Shown here: in pieces, positions 54,170 through 62,231 of the stretch
Numbering within the stretch: position 1 is the stretch's first letter
How the letters are laid out: each line of letters starts with the position of its first letter
Source: Stagnimonas sp.
GTDB lineage: Bacteria > Pseudomonadota > Gammaproteobacteria > Nevskiales > Nevskiaceae
NCBI GenBank assembly: GCA_030652575.1
Contig: JAUSQI010000154.1
Span: 38,658 to 102,657, forward strand
Direction of reading: 5' to 3'
Length of the DNA stretch: 64,000 nt
The notes under the pieces: model-generated
Database searches by the model: none
Told to the model about the DNA's origin: nothing
What the model saw: only the letters and a program-made list of their open reading frames with translations
Program-made: the position numbers and the translations under genes

Positions 54170-55245
54170 TCGGCGAGCATCCGGGCGACGACGGCATTGA
54201 GCGAGGTCTTCAGCGGGTCGAAGCAGGGCAGACCCAGCTCCTTCTCGGTGTCCGCGAACAGCTTGGCGCGTTCGATGTCGTTGAGCGCCGATGTGTTGAA
54301 GCTGATGCCCACCATGCGTGCGTTCGGGTTGGTCAGTCGCGCGGCTTGCAGGTAGTGCTCGATGGCGACCTTGAGCGAGGGCGTGGGGAACGTTGGCGCG
54401 GCAATGATGTGCGTGCGAAGCGGGTCGTGGCAGAGCACCATCGCGTCCGGCTGCGAGCCGTGCACGAGACCGAGCGTGACGCCCGCGTAGGCGGGGTGAA
54501 ACAGCGAGCCCTGGCCCTCGACGATGTCCCAGTGATCGGCTGCGGCATCCGGTGACAGGCACTCGGCTGCCCCGGCCGAGAAGTCCGCCACCACGGCGTC
54601 CATCGGGATGCCGCTACCGACGATGAGGATGCCGGTCTGGCCACTGGCGCGGAAGTCGGCATCCACACCCTTCTCGCGCAGAGCCTTGGCCAGCGCCAGC
54701 GCGGTGTATTTCTTGCCGAGCGCGCAGTCGGTGCCGACCGTGAGCAGGCGCTTGCCACTGCGCTTGCGGCCGGTGCCGACGGGCAGATTGGCGGGTGGGC
54801 TGCGCACATCCACCAGGCGCACACCTTTTGCCTTGGCTGCGTCTGCGAGACCCGGAATGGTCGCTAGCGGCGTGTGCATGCCGCTGACGATATCGAGGCC
54901 CGCCTCGATGCCGGCGAACAGGCTGGGAATCCAGCTCGGCGACACCTGGCCACCGACAGGCGCGACGCCGATGAGCAGCGAGCCCGCCCCTTTCGCAGCG
55001 GCTTCAGCCGGATTCATCTCCGGCAACTCCAGCGTCACCGTGCAGCCGGCGAGGCTCCATTGCCCCACGCAGGCCTCGGGCGCCCAGTCACGCAAGCCGA
55101 ACGCCGTCTTGGCCTGCGAGTAGTGGTTGGCTTCGCCGAGGAACAGCAGGTAGGGCTTGCGCACCACGACGGTGGTTGCAAACTTCTCGGTGCCACTTGA
55201 GGGCGTGGCCGCAGCAGGAATCGGCGTGGAAAGGAGCGGTTTCAA
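54166..55245 (-). CDS. dgcN: DUF1611 family protein, D-glutamate N-acetyltransferase-like (DgcN)
   Basis: The conserved core begins KPYLLFLGEANHYSQAKTAF and includes LTVGTDCALGKKYTALAL (a P-loop-like TVGTDCxxGKKxT), DFRASGQTGILI, EGQGSLFHPAYAGVTLGL and HGSQPDAMVLCHDP, all typical of DUF1611. I recall reports that this family, as DgcN, N-acetylates D-glutamate so that DgcA can racemise it. The start is uncertain: a TTG at 55245 has GAGG eight bases upstream and gives 359 residues; GTG codons at 55164-55167 would give a shorter form. An ATG at 55407 was rejected because it overlaps the divergent gene and adds non-conserved sequence. Confidence 0.8.
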   Translation of the reverse strand: MKPLLSTPIPAAATPSSGTEKFATTVVVRKPYLLFLGEANHYSQAKTAFGLRDWAPEACVGQWSLAGCTVTLELPEMNPAEAAAKGAGSLLIGVAPVGGQVSPSWIPSLFAGIEAGLDIVSGMHTPLATIPGLADAAKAKGVRLVDVRSPPANLPVGTGRKRSGKRLLTVGTDCALGKKYTALALAKALREKGVDADFRASGQTGILIVGSGIPMDAVVADFSAGAAECLSPDAAADHWDIVEGQGSLFHPAYAGVTLGLVHGSQPDAMVLCHDPLRTHIIAAPTFPTPSLKVAIEHYLQAARLTNPNARMVGISFNTSALNDIERAKLFADTEKELGLPCFDPLKTSLNAVVARMLAE

Positions 55246-55466
55246 GTGTGGCCTCGGCGGTGGGTTTTGACCGATGCAGTAGACCAGCCGCAACGGCCTG
55301 GCTACATCCGTGAAAATGCTGGAATCCGAACTCGCTGGGCAGCAAGCGGCTTCTTGGTGCGCAGGGTGTTCCGGTGTTTTCATGGATGGTGCGCAAGGCG
55401 ACTTCACAGCACATTCAAAGCTCGGCGCAGCACCCGCGCCGCTTCACGACCGATGACACCACCAAG

Positions 55467-57125
55467 ATGGCAGCCGACGCCGACACCACCAAGAAGCTGG
55501 ATGCACTGTTCCAACCCTGGAACCGCAGCGATGCGCCGGGGCTGATCGTCGGTGTCGCCCAGCACGGTGTGCCGATCTATCGCCGCGGCTTCGGCCTTGC
55601 GAGCATCGAGCACGGCACCGCCAACACGCCGCAGACGAAAATGCGCATCGGCTCCACCAGCAAGCACTTCGCGGCACTCGCCGTGCTGCTGCTGGCCGAG
55701 GACGGCACGCTGGATGTCAATGCGCCACTGCGCACTTATCTGCCCGAACTGACCGGCCCGGCTGGCGACCCGACCCTGCGCCACTTGATGAATCACACCG
55801 GTGGCCTGCGTGATCCGTACGACCTGCCCGGCATCCTGCTGTGCGGCGGCTTTCCTTCGATGATTGCTGCGGGGGCCGGCCTCGAACTCAGCCAGCGCTT
55901 CACCAGCGCCAACTACGCGCCGGGCGAGCGCATGGTCTACAACAACAACGGCTACTACCTGCTGTCGCTGGTGGTCGAGCGCCTCGGCGGGATGCCGTTC
56001 GCAGACTTTTTGAAGCAGCGCCTTCTCGACCCGCTGGGCATGGGCGAGACGCAGCTGCTGCCCAGCGACATGACCATGCTGCCGGGCATCGCCTCGTTCC
56101 ACCTGTTGCAAGCAGACGGCAGCTATCGACGCGGCATCTACCCTTCGGAAGAACTGCTCGGTTCCGGCGGCATGGTGTCGACCCTCGACGACATGCTGCG
56201 CTGGCTCGCACATCTTCGCGGCGACAAGAAGGTTGGCAGTGCGGAAAGCTGGCAGCAGATGCTGGAACGCCCGCGCTACAGCAGCGGCGCACGCGGCGAC
56301 TACTGCCTGGGCCTGACCCGCGAGCAGTATCGCGGCGTGGAGATCGTGCATCACGCCGGGGCGGTGCTGGGCTGCACCACCCAGATGCTCACCGTGCCCG
56401 AGCACGCGCTCGACATCATCATCATCTTCAACCGCATGGACAGCAATCCATCGGCGATGGCGCTGAAAGTGATCGACGCCGTGCTCGCCGACAGCGCACT
56501 CACACCCGTCATTCCGCCCGTCAGCGCAGAGGGCCGCGACGCCATCATCGGCCGCTGGTATTCACCCACTTCGCGCCGCCTGTTCGGCATCGTGTCGCAT
56601 CCGGTGGAAGGCCAGGTGCCGATGCTCGCGCTCTCTGTTCACCATCAAGTGATGGGGCTCCTCAAGCCATGCGACGGTGGCTTGCTGATGACCACGCCTG
56701 CACACGGCAGTGTGGCGGTGCGCCTGCCAGCCGATGGCGACGGCAAGCCAGAACAACTGGACTTCACCGACAGCGGCCACCTTGAGTCATTCACGCGCCT
56801 GCCCGAGGCAGGCCCTGCGGCGGTTGATCTCGCCGCTGAAATCGTGGGCACCTACCACTACGCCGAGCTTGATCGCGAGGTCTCGGTCCGTCTCGAAGAC
56901 GGCGTTCTCTATCTCGACCTGCACCCACTGTATGGACAAAGCCGCCTGCAACTCGAACCATTTTCTGCTGAGGTTTGCGGCTTCAAGTTGACCGGCTCCT
57001 TCCCCATCCCCGTGCCGACGTTCGGCAGTCTGTCGATTGCGCGCGAACAGGGCCGGGTCACCGGCCTCTGGCTCAGCAATGCCCGCACGCGCAACCTCTG
57101 GCTGGAACGTCGCACTGCCGCGTGA
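55467..57125 (+). CDS. S12 family serine hydrolase, MlrB/D-aminopeptidase-like (copy 2)
   Basis: A 552-residue paralogue of the gene at 41859. Motifs are STSK (Ser63-Lys66), YNN in RMVYNNNGYYLL, and HAG in VHHAGAVLG, followed by a similar C-terminal beta domain ending RTRNLWLERR. The ATG at 55467 gives a start that aligns with the first copy (both have GLASIE about 40 residues in); a frame from 55374 adds extra residues overlapping the DgcN upstream region. It is probably cytoplasmic. It may cut peptides with D-residues or D-amino-acid esters. It lies divergent from dgcN and closes the locus. Confidence 0.85.
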   Translation: MAADADTTKKLDALFQPWNRSDAPGLIVGVAQHGVPIYRRGFGLASIEHGTANTPQTKMRIGSTSKHFAALAVLLLAEDGTLDVNAPLRTYLPELTGPAGDPTLRHLMNHTGGLRDPYDLPGILLCGGFPSMIAAGAGLELSQRFTSANYAPGERMVYNNNGYYLLSLVVERLGGMPFADFLKQRLLDPLGMGETQLLPSDMTMLPGIASFHLLQADGSYRRGIYPSEELLGSGGMVSTLDDMLRWLAHLRGDKKVGSAESWQQMLERPRYSSGARGDYCLGLTREQYRGVEIVHHAGAVLGCTTQMLTVPEHALDIIIIFNRMDSNPSAMALKVIDAVLADSALTPVIPPVSAEGRDAIIGRWYSPTSRRLFGIVSHPVEGQVPMLALSVHHQVMGLLKPCDGGLLMTTPAHGSVAVRLPADGDGKPEQLDFTDSGHLESFTRLPEAGPAAVDLAAEIVGTYHYAELDREVSVRLEDGVLYLDLHPLYGQSRLQLEPFSAEVCGFKLTGSFPIPVPTFGSLSIAREQGRVTGLWLSNARTRNLWLERRTAA

Positions 57126-57158
57126 ATCCGCTGCTTCCGCCGCTGAGACAGTGACGAC

Positions 57159-57896
57159 TCAGGCAAGTCGTGCCCACACCGACAAGCCTTGCAGCACCAG
57201 ATCGGGTTCGGTCTGCCAGGGGCTGGCGAGATGCGGCCGCAGCGTCGCGGCATCGCCACCGGCCAGCACCTGCGTGCCGGGGTGTTGCGCCGCAAGACGA
57301 TCGAGCAAGCCCGCTGCCGCGTGCAGCGCGCCTTGGCGCACGCAGGCTTCGGTGTCGCGGCCCAGGCCGGTGTCGAAGTGCGCTTGCATCTCGCCCACCG
57401 CAAAGCGGGTGCGGCCCAGCGTCGCGTCGATCATGGCGGCGAGGCCGGGGGCGATGATGCCGCCCTGATGCTGGCCGTTGGCAGCAACCGCGTCGAAGGT
57501 GAGTGCGGTGCCCGCGCTGGCAACGCCAAACGCTGCGCCGCGCTGTGTCCACAGCGCCAGCATGGCCAACCAGCGATCTACCCCCAGGCGCGTCGCATCG
57601 GTGTAGGCGCTTTTCAGGCCGACGCACTCGGTGGCACTGCGAGCGAATTGCGGCGCGCAGTGCAGCGCCTGCTGCACGGCTTGCGCCAGCTTGGCCTCGT
57701 GCGCGCTGCCGGTGACGTGGGCGATGTAGGTGGCCTGTGGGCTGGCACCTGACCATTGCGCCGCCATCTCGGCAATCGCCTCGGCCGGTGCACCGGCGTG
57801 GGTGATGGCCTGTGCTGTCGGCAACGGCGCATCCAGGGTGGGCACAGCCACCCACTTGAGGCGCGAGTTGCCGATGTCCAGCAGCAGGATGCTCAT
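57159..57896 (-). CDS. coaX: type III pantothenate kinase
   Basis: A 245-residue protein starting MSILLLDIGNSRLKWVAV, whose DxGNSRxKW is the phosphate-binding motif of CoaX. GVDRWLAMLALW and GTALTFDAV, with GGIIAPGLAAM, are further family motifs. It phosphorylates pantothenate in the first step of CoA synthesis and, unlike CoaA, is not feedback inhibited. It overlaps birA by 4 bases, a common proteobacterial pairing, and converges on the S12 gene. Confidence 0.95.
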   Translation of the reverse strand: MSILLLDIGNSRLKWVAVPTLDAPLPTAQAITHAGAPAEAIAEMAAQWSGASPQATYIAHVTGSAHEAKLAQAVQQALHCAPQFARSATECVGLKSAYTDATRLGVDRWLAMLALWTQRGAAFGVASAGTALTFDAVAANGQHQGGIIAPGLAAMIDATLGRTRFAVGEMQAHFDTGLGRDTEACVRQGALHAAAGLLDRLAAQHPGTQVLAGGDAATLRPHLASPWQTEPDLVLQGLSVWARLA

Positions 57897-58870
57897 GCGG
57901 CCCTCACGCTGACATCCCCTGCGTGCACCACCTGCCGGCCACTCTCCGTCTGGATCACAAGTCCGCCGTCGTCGTCGATGCCGTGCGCCGTGCCGTTCAG
58001 CGGCGTATCGGCCTCAACGCGCACCGCCTGCCCTGCCAGCACATCGCGGCGTTTCCACTCGGCGGCAAAAGGTGCAAAGCCGTGCTGGGCAAAATGGCCG
58101 AGTGCAGCCACCAGCTCGCTCACCAGCAAGGCTGCCAACGTGTTGCGCGAGGGCACGGGCCGGCCGCGTGCCGCGAGTGCAGCGGCAAGACTGGTCCACG
58201 GCTGCGTGATGGCAACCGCCTGGGCGGAAGACAGCCCGACATTGAGGCCGACACCGACCACGACGCGACAGGCGCCGCCGGCTTCGCCGCGCGTTTCCAT
58301 CAGGATGCCGGCGAGCTTCTGGCCGTCGATGTGCAGATCATTGGGCCATTTGATGACCACTTCCGGCAGGCCGGCGGACTCGATGACACGGGCGATGGCG
58401 ACGGCCATTGCCAGCGGCAAGGTGGTGATGCGCGGCGGCCAGGCGGCAAAGGTGTAGCCGATGGAGCCATACAGATTGGCCCCGAATGGCGATACCCAAT
58501 CGCGTCCACGCCGGCCACGGCCGGCGGTCTGCCGCTCGGCGAACAGCATCTGCGGATCTCGCGTCGTATCGGCCGCGAGCAGCTGCGTGTTGGTGGAGTC
58601 GGTACTGGGCACCACATCGACCTGCGTCGTGCGCGCGGCCGGCGCGAGCACGCTGCGGATGCGCACCGCATCCAGCCGCTCCAGCGGCGCGGCGAGGCGA
58701 TACCCTGCCCCGGCCTGCGCCGCGATCTGCACGCCCCAGTCGCGCAGATGGTCGATGCGCTTGGCCAAGGCGGCGCGGCTGATGTTGAATTCCTTCGCGA
58801 GCGTTTCGCCCGAGTGCAGCGCGCCATCGGCGAGCGCATCCAGCACTTGCAGCAAGGCGGCGTCGCTCAT
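57893..58870 (-). CDS. birA: biotin--[acetyl-CoA-carboxylase] ligase / biotin repressor BirA
   Basis: A 325-residue bifunctional BirA. The N-terminal HTH is SGETLAKEFNISRAALAKRI (about residues 17-36). The ligase domain has the biotin/ATP motif TAGRGRRGRDW and VIKWPNDLHIDGQKLAGIL, followed by an SH3-like C-terminal part. It makes biotinyl-AMP, biotinylates BCCP and can repress biotin genes. It overlaps plsY and coaX by 4 bases each, forming a tight operon. Confidence 0.96.
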   Translation of the reverse strand: MSDAALLQVLDALADGALHSGETLAKEFNISRAALAKRIDHLRDWGVQIAAQAGAGYRLAAPLERLDAVRIRSVLAPAARTTQVDVVPSTDSTNTQLLAADTTRDPQMLFAERQTAGRGRRGRDWVSPFGANLYGSIGYTFAAWPPRITTLPLAMAVAIARVIESAGLPEVVIKWPNDLHIDGQKLAGILMETRGEAGGACRVVVGVGLNVGLSSAQAVAITQPWTSLAAALAARGRPVPSRNTLAALLVSELVAALGHFAQHGFAPFAAEWKRRDVLAGQAVRVEADTPLNGTAHGIDDDGGLVIQTESGRQVVHAGDVSVRAA

Positions 58871-59544
58871 GTCGAGCCGGGCTTGTCGATGCCGATGGAG
58901 GGTAGTTGCAGCGCGCGGCCCAGCACGCGGGCTTTTTCAAAACGCGACTCGCAGCCGGCGCGCAGGCGTCGCCAGTTGTCGCGATGGGTCAGGAGCACCA
59001 GCAGCACCATCACCACCACGAACGCACCCGCCGCAGAGAACACCCCAAACGTCGAGAAACAGGTGACGTAGAGCAGCGCGATCAAACCGCCGAACAGCGT
59101 GGCCAGACTCACAACGCCGGTGAGCAATACGGTCAGCACGAAAGCGGAGAGCATCCAGCCAAATGCACTAGGCAGCAATGCCATGAACACGCCAGCCAGT
59201 GTCGCCACGCCCTTGCCGCCGTTGAAGCGATGCCAGGGCGAAAAGCAGTGGCCGATCACGGCAGCGGCACCGCAGATGAAAGGCAGTGCGGGCGGTATGT
59301 GAGTGGCTGTGAACAGCACGATGCGCGGCAGCAGCAGCACCGCCACTGCGCCCTTGCCGGCGTCGATGGCCAGCACGGTGAGCGCGAAGGCACTGCCCTG
59401 TGTGCGCAGCGCATTGGTGGCGCCGATGTTGCCGCTGCCGGCGGCGCGCAGGTTCACGCCTTTGAGCCTGCCCATGACGCTGCCGCCGAGAACGCCGCCG
59501 AGAACGAAAGACAGCAGCACGGCAATCCAGTCGAGCAGCATCAT
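58867..59544 (-). CDS. plsY: acyl-phosphate:glycerol-3-phosphate acyltransferase PlsY
   Basis: A 225-residue integral-membrane protein with the PlsY motif GSGNIGATNALRTQG (about residues 36-50), HRFNGGKGVATLAG (glycerol phosphate-binding loop) and five or so membrane helices. It acylates glycerol-3-phosphate with acyl phosphate, the first step of phospholipid synthesis. Its C-terminus is about 20-25 residues longer than in typical members (FEKARVLGRALQLPSIGIDK). It overlaps prk and birA by 4 bases. Confidence 0.93.
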   Translation of the reverse strand: MMLLDWIAVLLSFVLGGVLGGSVMGRLKGVNLRAAGSGNIGATNALRTQGSAFALTVLAIDAGKGAVAVLLLPRIVLFTATHIPPALPFICGAAAVIGHCFSPWHRFNGGKGVATLAGVFMALLPSAFGWMLSAFVLTVLLTGVVSLATLFGGLIALLYVTCFSTFGVFSAAGAFVVVMVLLVLLTHRDNWRRLRAGCESRFEKARVLGRALQLPSIGIDKPGST

Positions 59545-60431
59545 TCGGCGGACTCCCAGGCGGTGCGACGCCGCGCGGCGAGCTTCTGGATGATGTCGCC
59601 CATCAGCAGTTCCAGCGCCTGCTCCTGGTGTTCGCCGGGTATCACCACCGTGCTCACGCTCGATACGAAGGCATCGGGGATCAACGCCAGGATGCCCTCG
59701 AACTGCGCCTGGAACCGCGCCGCGCGATTGAAGTGGATCACCACCAGGCTTTCTTCTGGCTTGGGGATTTCACGCGGCTCGAAAGGGTTGCTGATGTCGA
59801 CCAGCGGCACCCGCTGAAAGTTGACATCCGCCCGCGAGAACTGCGGCAGGATGTAGTTCACGTAGTCCGGCATGCGGCGCAGGATGGTGCCCATCACTTC
59901 GCTGGCCGTGTAGCCTCGCTCGCCGGTATCGCGCACGATTTTCTGCACCCATTCGAGATTGATGGTCGGCGTGAGGCCCACCAGCAGATCGACATGCTGG
60001 GCCACATTCACCTCGGGCGTCACCAAGCCACCGTGCAGGCCTTCGTAGAACAGCACCTCGCTGCCGGCCGGAATGCGCTGCCACGGCGTGAAGCTGCCAC
60101 TCACCTGCCCCAGCGGCTGGGCCTCGGCATCGGTGTGCAGGTAGTGGCGCGTCATGCCGGTGCCGCGCTCGCCGTATTCGCGGAACAGCGCTTCCAGCCG
60201 CGGGAACAGATTGCCCTGCGGCCCGAACAGCGACAGCGTTTCGCCGCGGATGCGCGCCCGCTCCAGCATCTGCCGCCAGTGCTCGCGCTCGTAGGCGTGA
60301 AAGCTATCGCCATCCACCAGCGTCGCGTTCACGGCCAGTGTCGCGAACACGCGCTCGAACACGCGCTTCGCGGTGCTGGTGCCCGAACCGGAGGAGCCGG
60401 TGACGGCAATGATGGGGTGGCGGGCGGACAC
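59541..60431 (-). CDS. prkB: phosphoribulokinase
   Basis: A 296-residue P-loop kinase starting with IAVTGSSGSGTSTAKRVFERVF (GxSGSGTST Walker A, residues 13-21), then GDSFHAYERE and FYEGLHGGLVTPEVNVAQHV. This is the proteobacterial class I phosphoribulokinase pattern. The enzyme converts ribulose 5-phosphate to the 1,5-bisphosphate with ATP. No RuBisCO gene is in the window, so it may be either a Calvin-cycle enzyme or one of the PrkB-type paralogues found in non-autotrophs. It begins the prk-plsY-birA-coaX operon. Confidence 0.92.
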   Translation of the reverse strand: MSARHPIIAVTGSSGSGTSTAKRVFERVFATLAVNATLVDGDSFHAYEREHWRQMLERARIRGETLSLFGPQGNLFPRLEALFREYGERGTGMTRHYLHTDAEAQPLGQVSGSFTPWQRIPAGSEVLFYEGLHGGLVTPEVNVAQHVDLLVGLTPTINLEWVQKIVRDTGERGYTASEVMGTILRRMPDYVNYILPQFSRADVNFQRVPLVDISNPFEPREIPKPEESLVVIHFNRAARFQAQFEGILALIPDAFVSSVSTVVIPGEHQEQALELLMGDIIQKLAARRRTAWESAE

Positions 60432-60472
60432 TTTTTAGAAACGGGGACGGGGGTCAGGGGACGGGGGATGGG

Positions 60473-60853
60473 TCACTGCGCCAGCGGTAACAATGAGTTT
60501 CGCAGCGCGCGTAGAAGCCTGGCAACGCTCTGCGCCTCGCTGAGAAGCTGCCCTGCTTCCACTGCGGGCCAGTATTCCAGTCTTTCGGCCACTTCGATCT
60601 GTGTTTCCAGCTCTGCCAGAGACCCCTGTGCGATGACCAGCAGGCGGAGGTAGTCCTTGACGGATTCCCGACAGTAACCCTCTGCGATATTGGAAGGTAC
60701 AGAGACTGATGCGCGTCGCATCTGGCTGATCAGGCCATATTGTTCGCTGGCTGGAAGTTGCGAGGTCAAACGGTATACGGCGGTTACCAGCTGCATCGCA
60801 GCCTGCCAGACGCGCAACTCCCGAAAGTCCTTCAGAGGCGGCGCCGTCCCCAT
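60473..60853 (-). CDS. four-helix-bundle protein (23S rRNA IVP family)
   Basis: A 126-residue protein with the diagnostic pattern FRELRVWQAAMQLVTAVYRL, YGLISQMRRASVSVPSNIAEGY and SLAELETQIEVAERL of the four-helix-bundle family first found in 23S rRNA intervening sequences. These genes are mobile and spread between housekeeping loci. Here the gene lies between trmB and prk, flanked by G-rich tracts (60441-60472) and their inverted counterparts (60846-60880). Function is unknown. Confidence 0.9.
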   Translation of the reverse strand: MGTAPPLKDFRELRVWQAAMQLVTAVYRLTSQLPASEQYGLISQMRRASVSVPSNIAEGYCRESVKDYLRLLVIAQGSLAELETQIEVAERLEYWPAVEAGQLLSEAQSVARLLRALRNSLLPLAQ

Positions 60854-60856
60854 CCC

Positions 60857-61573
60857 CTATCCCCCATTCCCCGTGCCCGCTTCACGCTTGTAAAGCAGGT
60901 CGCACATCGCATGGCCCAGACGTTCGCCGCGTGCCTCGAAGCGCGTGATCGGCCGCGTGTCGGGGCGTGGCACTTCGCCACCGGTGAAATCCGGCGCGGC
61001 ATCCAGTACTTCGCGCATGTGCTCGGCGTAGGGCACCCAGTCGGTGGCGAGGCGGAACAGGCCGCCGGGTTTGAGGCGGCTCGCAACCAGGGCGGCAAAC
61101 GCAGGCTGCACGATGCGGCGCTTGTGATGGCGGGTCTTGTGCCAGGGGTCGGGGAACTCGAGGATCAGCTCATCGAGGCTTTCCGGTGCCAGCCAGTCGC
61201 GCAGCACCACTACGGCGTCTTCGGAGCTGACGCGCAGATTGTTCAAGCCCAATTTTTCGGCGCGGTTGAGCACGCGGCCGACGCCGGGGCGGTGCACTTC
61301 CACGCCGATGAAATCCTGCTTTGGCGCGCGCTCGGCGCGGAACAGCAGGGCGTCGCCGGCACCGAAGCCGATCTCGAACACCACGGGTGCCGCGCGGCCG
61401 AACAAGGCGGGCAGATCGAGCCGCGCGGGCGACACCGGCGCCTCAAGGCCATAACGCGGCCAGCCATTTTCCAGCGCCTCTTTCTGCGACGTGGTGATGC
61501 GGCCCTCGCGGCGCACGAAGCTCTTGATCTCGCGGCGCACCGGCACCGTCGGGGTATCGTCAGCGGGTTTCAT
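60857..61573 (-). CDS. trmB: tRNA (guanine-N7-)-methyltransferase TrmB
   Basis: A 238-residue SAM-dependent methyltransferase with the SAM motif VFEIGFGAGDALLF, EVHRPGVGRVLN, and LEFPDPWHKTRHHKRR, which is diagnostic of TrmB. It makes m7G46 in tRNA. The ATG at 61573 was chosen because the longer frame adds a Pro-rich stretch antisense-like in character. It overlaps the PaiB-like gene by 14 bases. Its last residues (AGTGNGG) are encoded by the G-rich flank of the adjacent four-helix-bundle gene, so the C-terminus may have been altered by that insertion. Confidence 0.94.
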   Translation of the reverse strand: MKPADDTPTVPVRREIKSFVRREGRITTSQKEALENGWPRYGLEAPVSPARLDLPALFGRAAPVVFEIGFGAGDALLFRAERAPKQDFIGVEVHRPGVGRVLNRAEKLGLNNLRVSSEDAVVVLRDWLAPESLDELILEFPDPWHKTRHHKRRIVQPAFAALVASRLKPGGLFRLATDWVPYAEHMREVLDAAPDFTGGEVPRPDTRPITRFEARGERLGHAMCDLLYKREAGTGNGG

Positions 61574-62189
61574 GCGGCGGTGCCAGGTGCTGGATGAGGT
61601 CGGCCACGGCGGCGGCTTCAGGTTGCGCAGTGGCGCGCAGGGCGGCGACAACCTTCGCACGGTCGGCATCGGTCTTGTTCTGGTTCATCTTGAACTGCGC
61701 ATCCAGGTGCGTCATGGGCAGGTGAAAGGCGACGATGTTGCTGAGCATCGCCTCCTGTTTTGCGGGTTGCAGCTGACGCTGCCAGGGATTTTCGGACGAC
61801 TCGAACACCGCGCTGGTGGCATCGACAATGACAAGCTTGCGGGCGACATCGTCCACCAGTTGCGGCGCGCCATGCACATGCACCACCGCAAAGTTCCAGG
61901 TCGGCACGTTCGCCGCCGGGTCGTCGTACCAGAGCGGCGAGATGTAGGCATGCGGCCCCTGGAACACCGCCACCGTATGCCCCTGCCCGAAGGCCTGCCA
62001 ATGCGCGTTGGCGCGCGCCATGTGGCCGGTGAGCCGGCCCTCTTCGAGCAGCACCAGCGGCAGATGGGTGATGTGCGGCTCGGCACCTGCTACCGAGGTG
62101 ATGAGCGTGGCAAACGGCCAGTCGCGAATCACCTTCAGTGCGTCGCTTTGGCTCTGGTTGCCGAAATGGCGGGGCACGTAGAGGCTCAT
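61560..62189 (-). CDS. FMN-binding negative transcriptional regulator, PaiB-like
   Basis: A 209-residue protein beginning MSLYVPRHFGNQSQSDALKV, with ITHLPLVLLEEG, GHMARANAHW, VAVFQGPHAYISPLWY and VPTWNFAVVHVHG. These are the conserved motifs of the PaiB family, a split-barrel FMN-binding fold. PaiB was named for repression of sporulation and protease genes in Bacillus; in proteobacteria its role is not settled and a flavin-dependent enzyme role is possible. It lies between thiG and trmB, 42 bases after thiG, and overlaps trmB by 14 bases. Confidence 0.88.
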   Translation of the reverse strand: MSLYVPRHFGNQSQSDALKVIRDWPFATLITSVAGAEPHITHLPLVLLEEGRLTGHMARANAHWQAFGQGHTVAVFQGPHAYISPLWYDDPAANVPTWNFAVVHVHGAPQLVDDVARKLVIVDATSAVFESSENPWQRQLQPAKQEAMLSNIVAFHLPMTHLDAQFKMNQNKTDADRAKVVAALRATAQPEAAAVADLIQHLAPPHETR

Positions 62190-62231
62190 GCGCCGGCGGG
62201 CCTCAAGAGGTAGCCGCTGTGCGGTGAGCTT

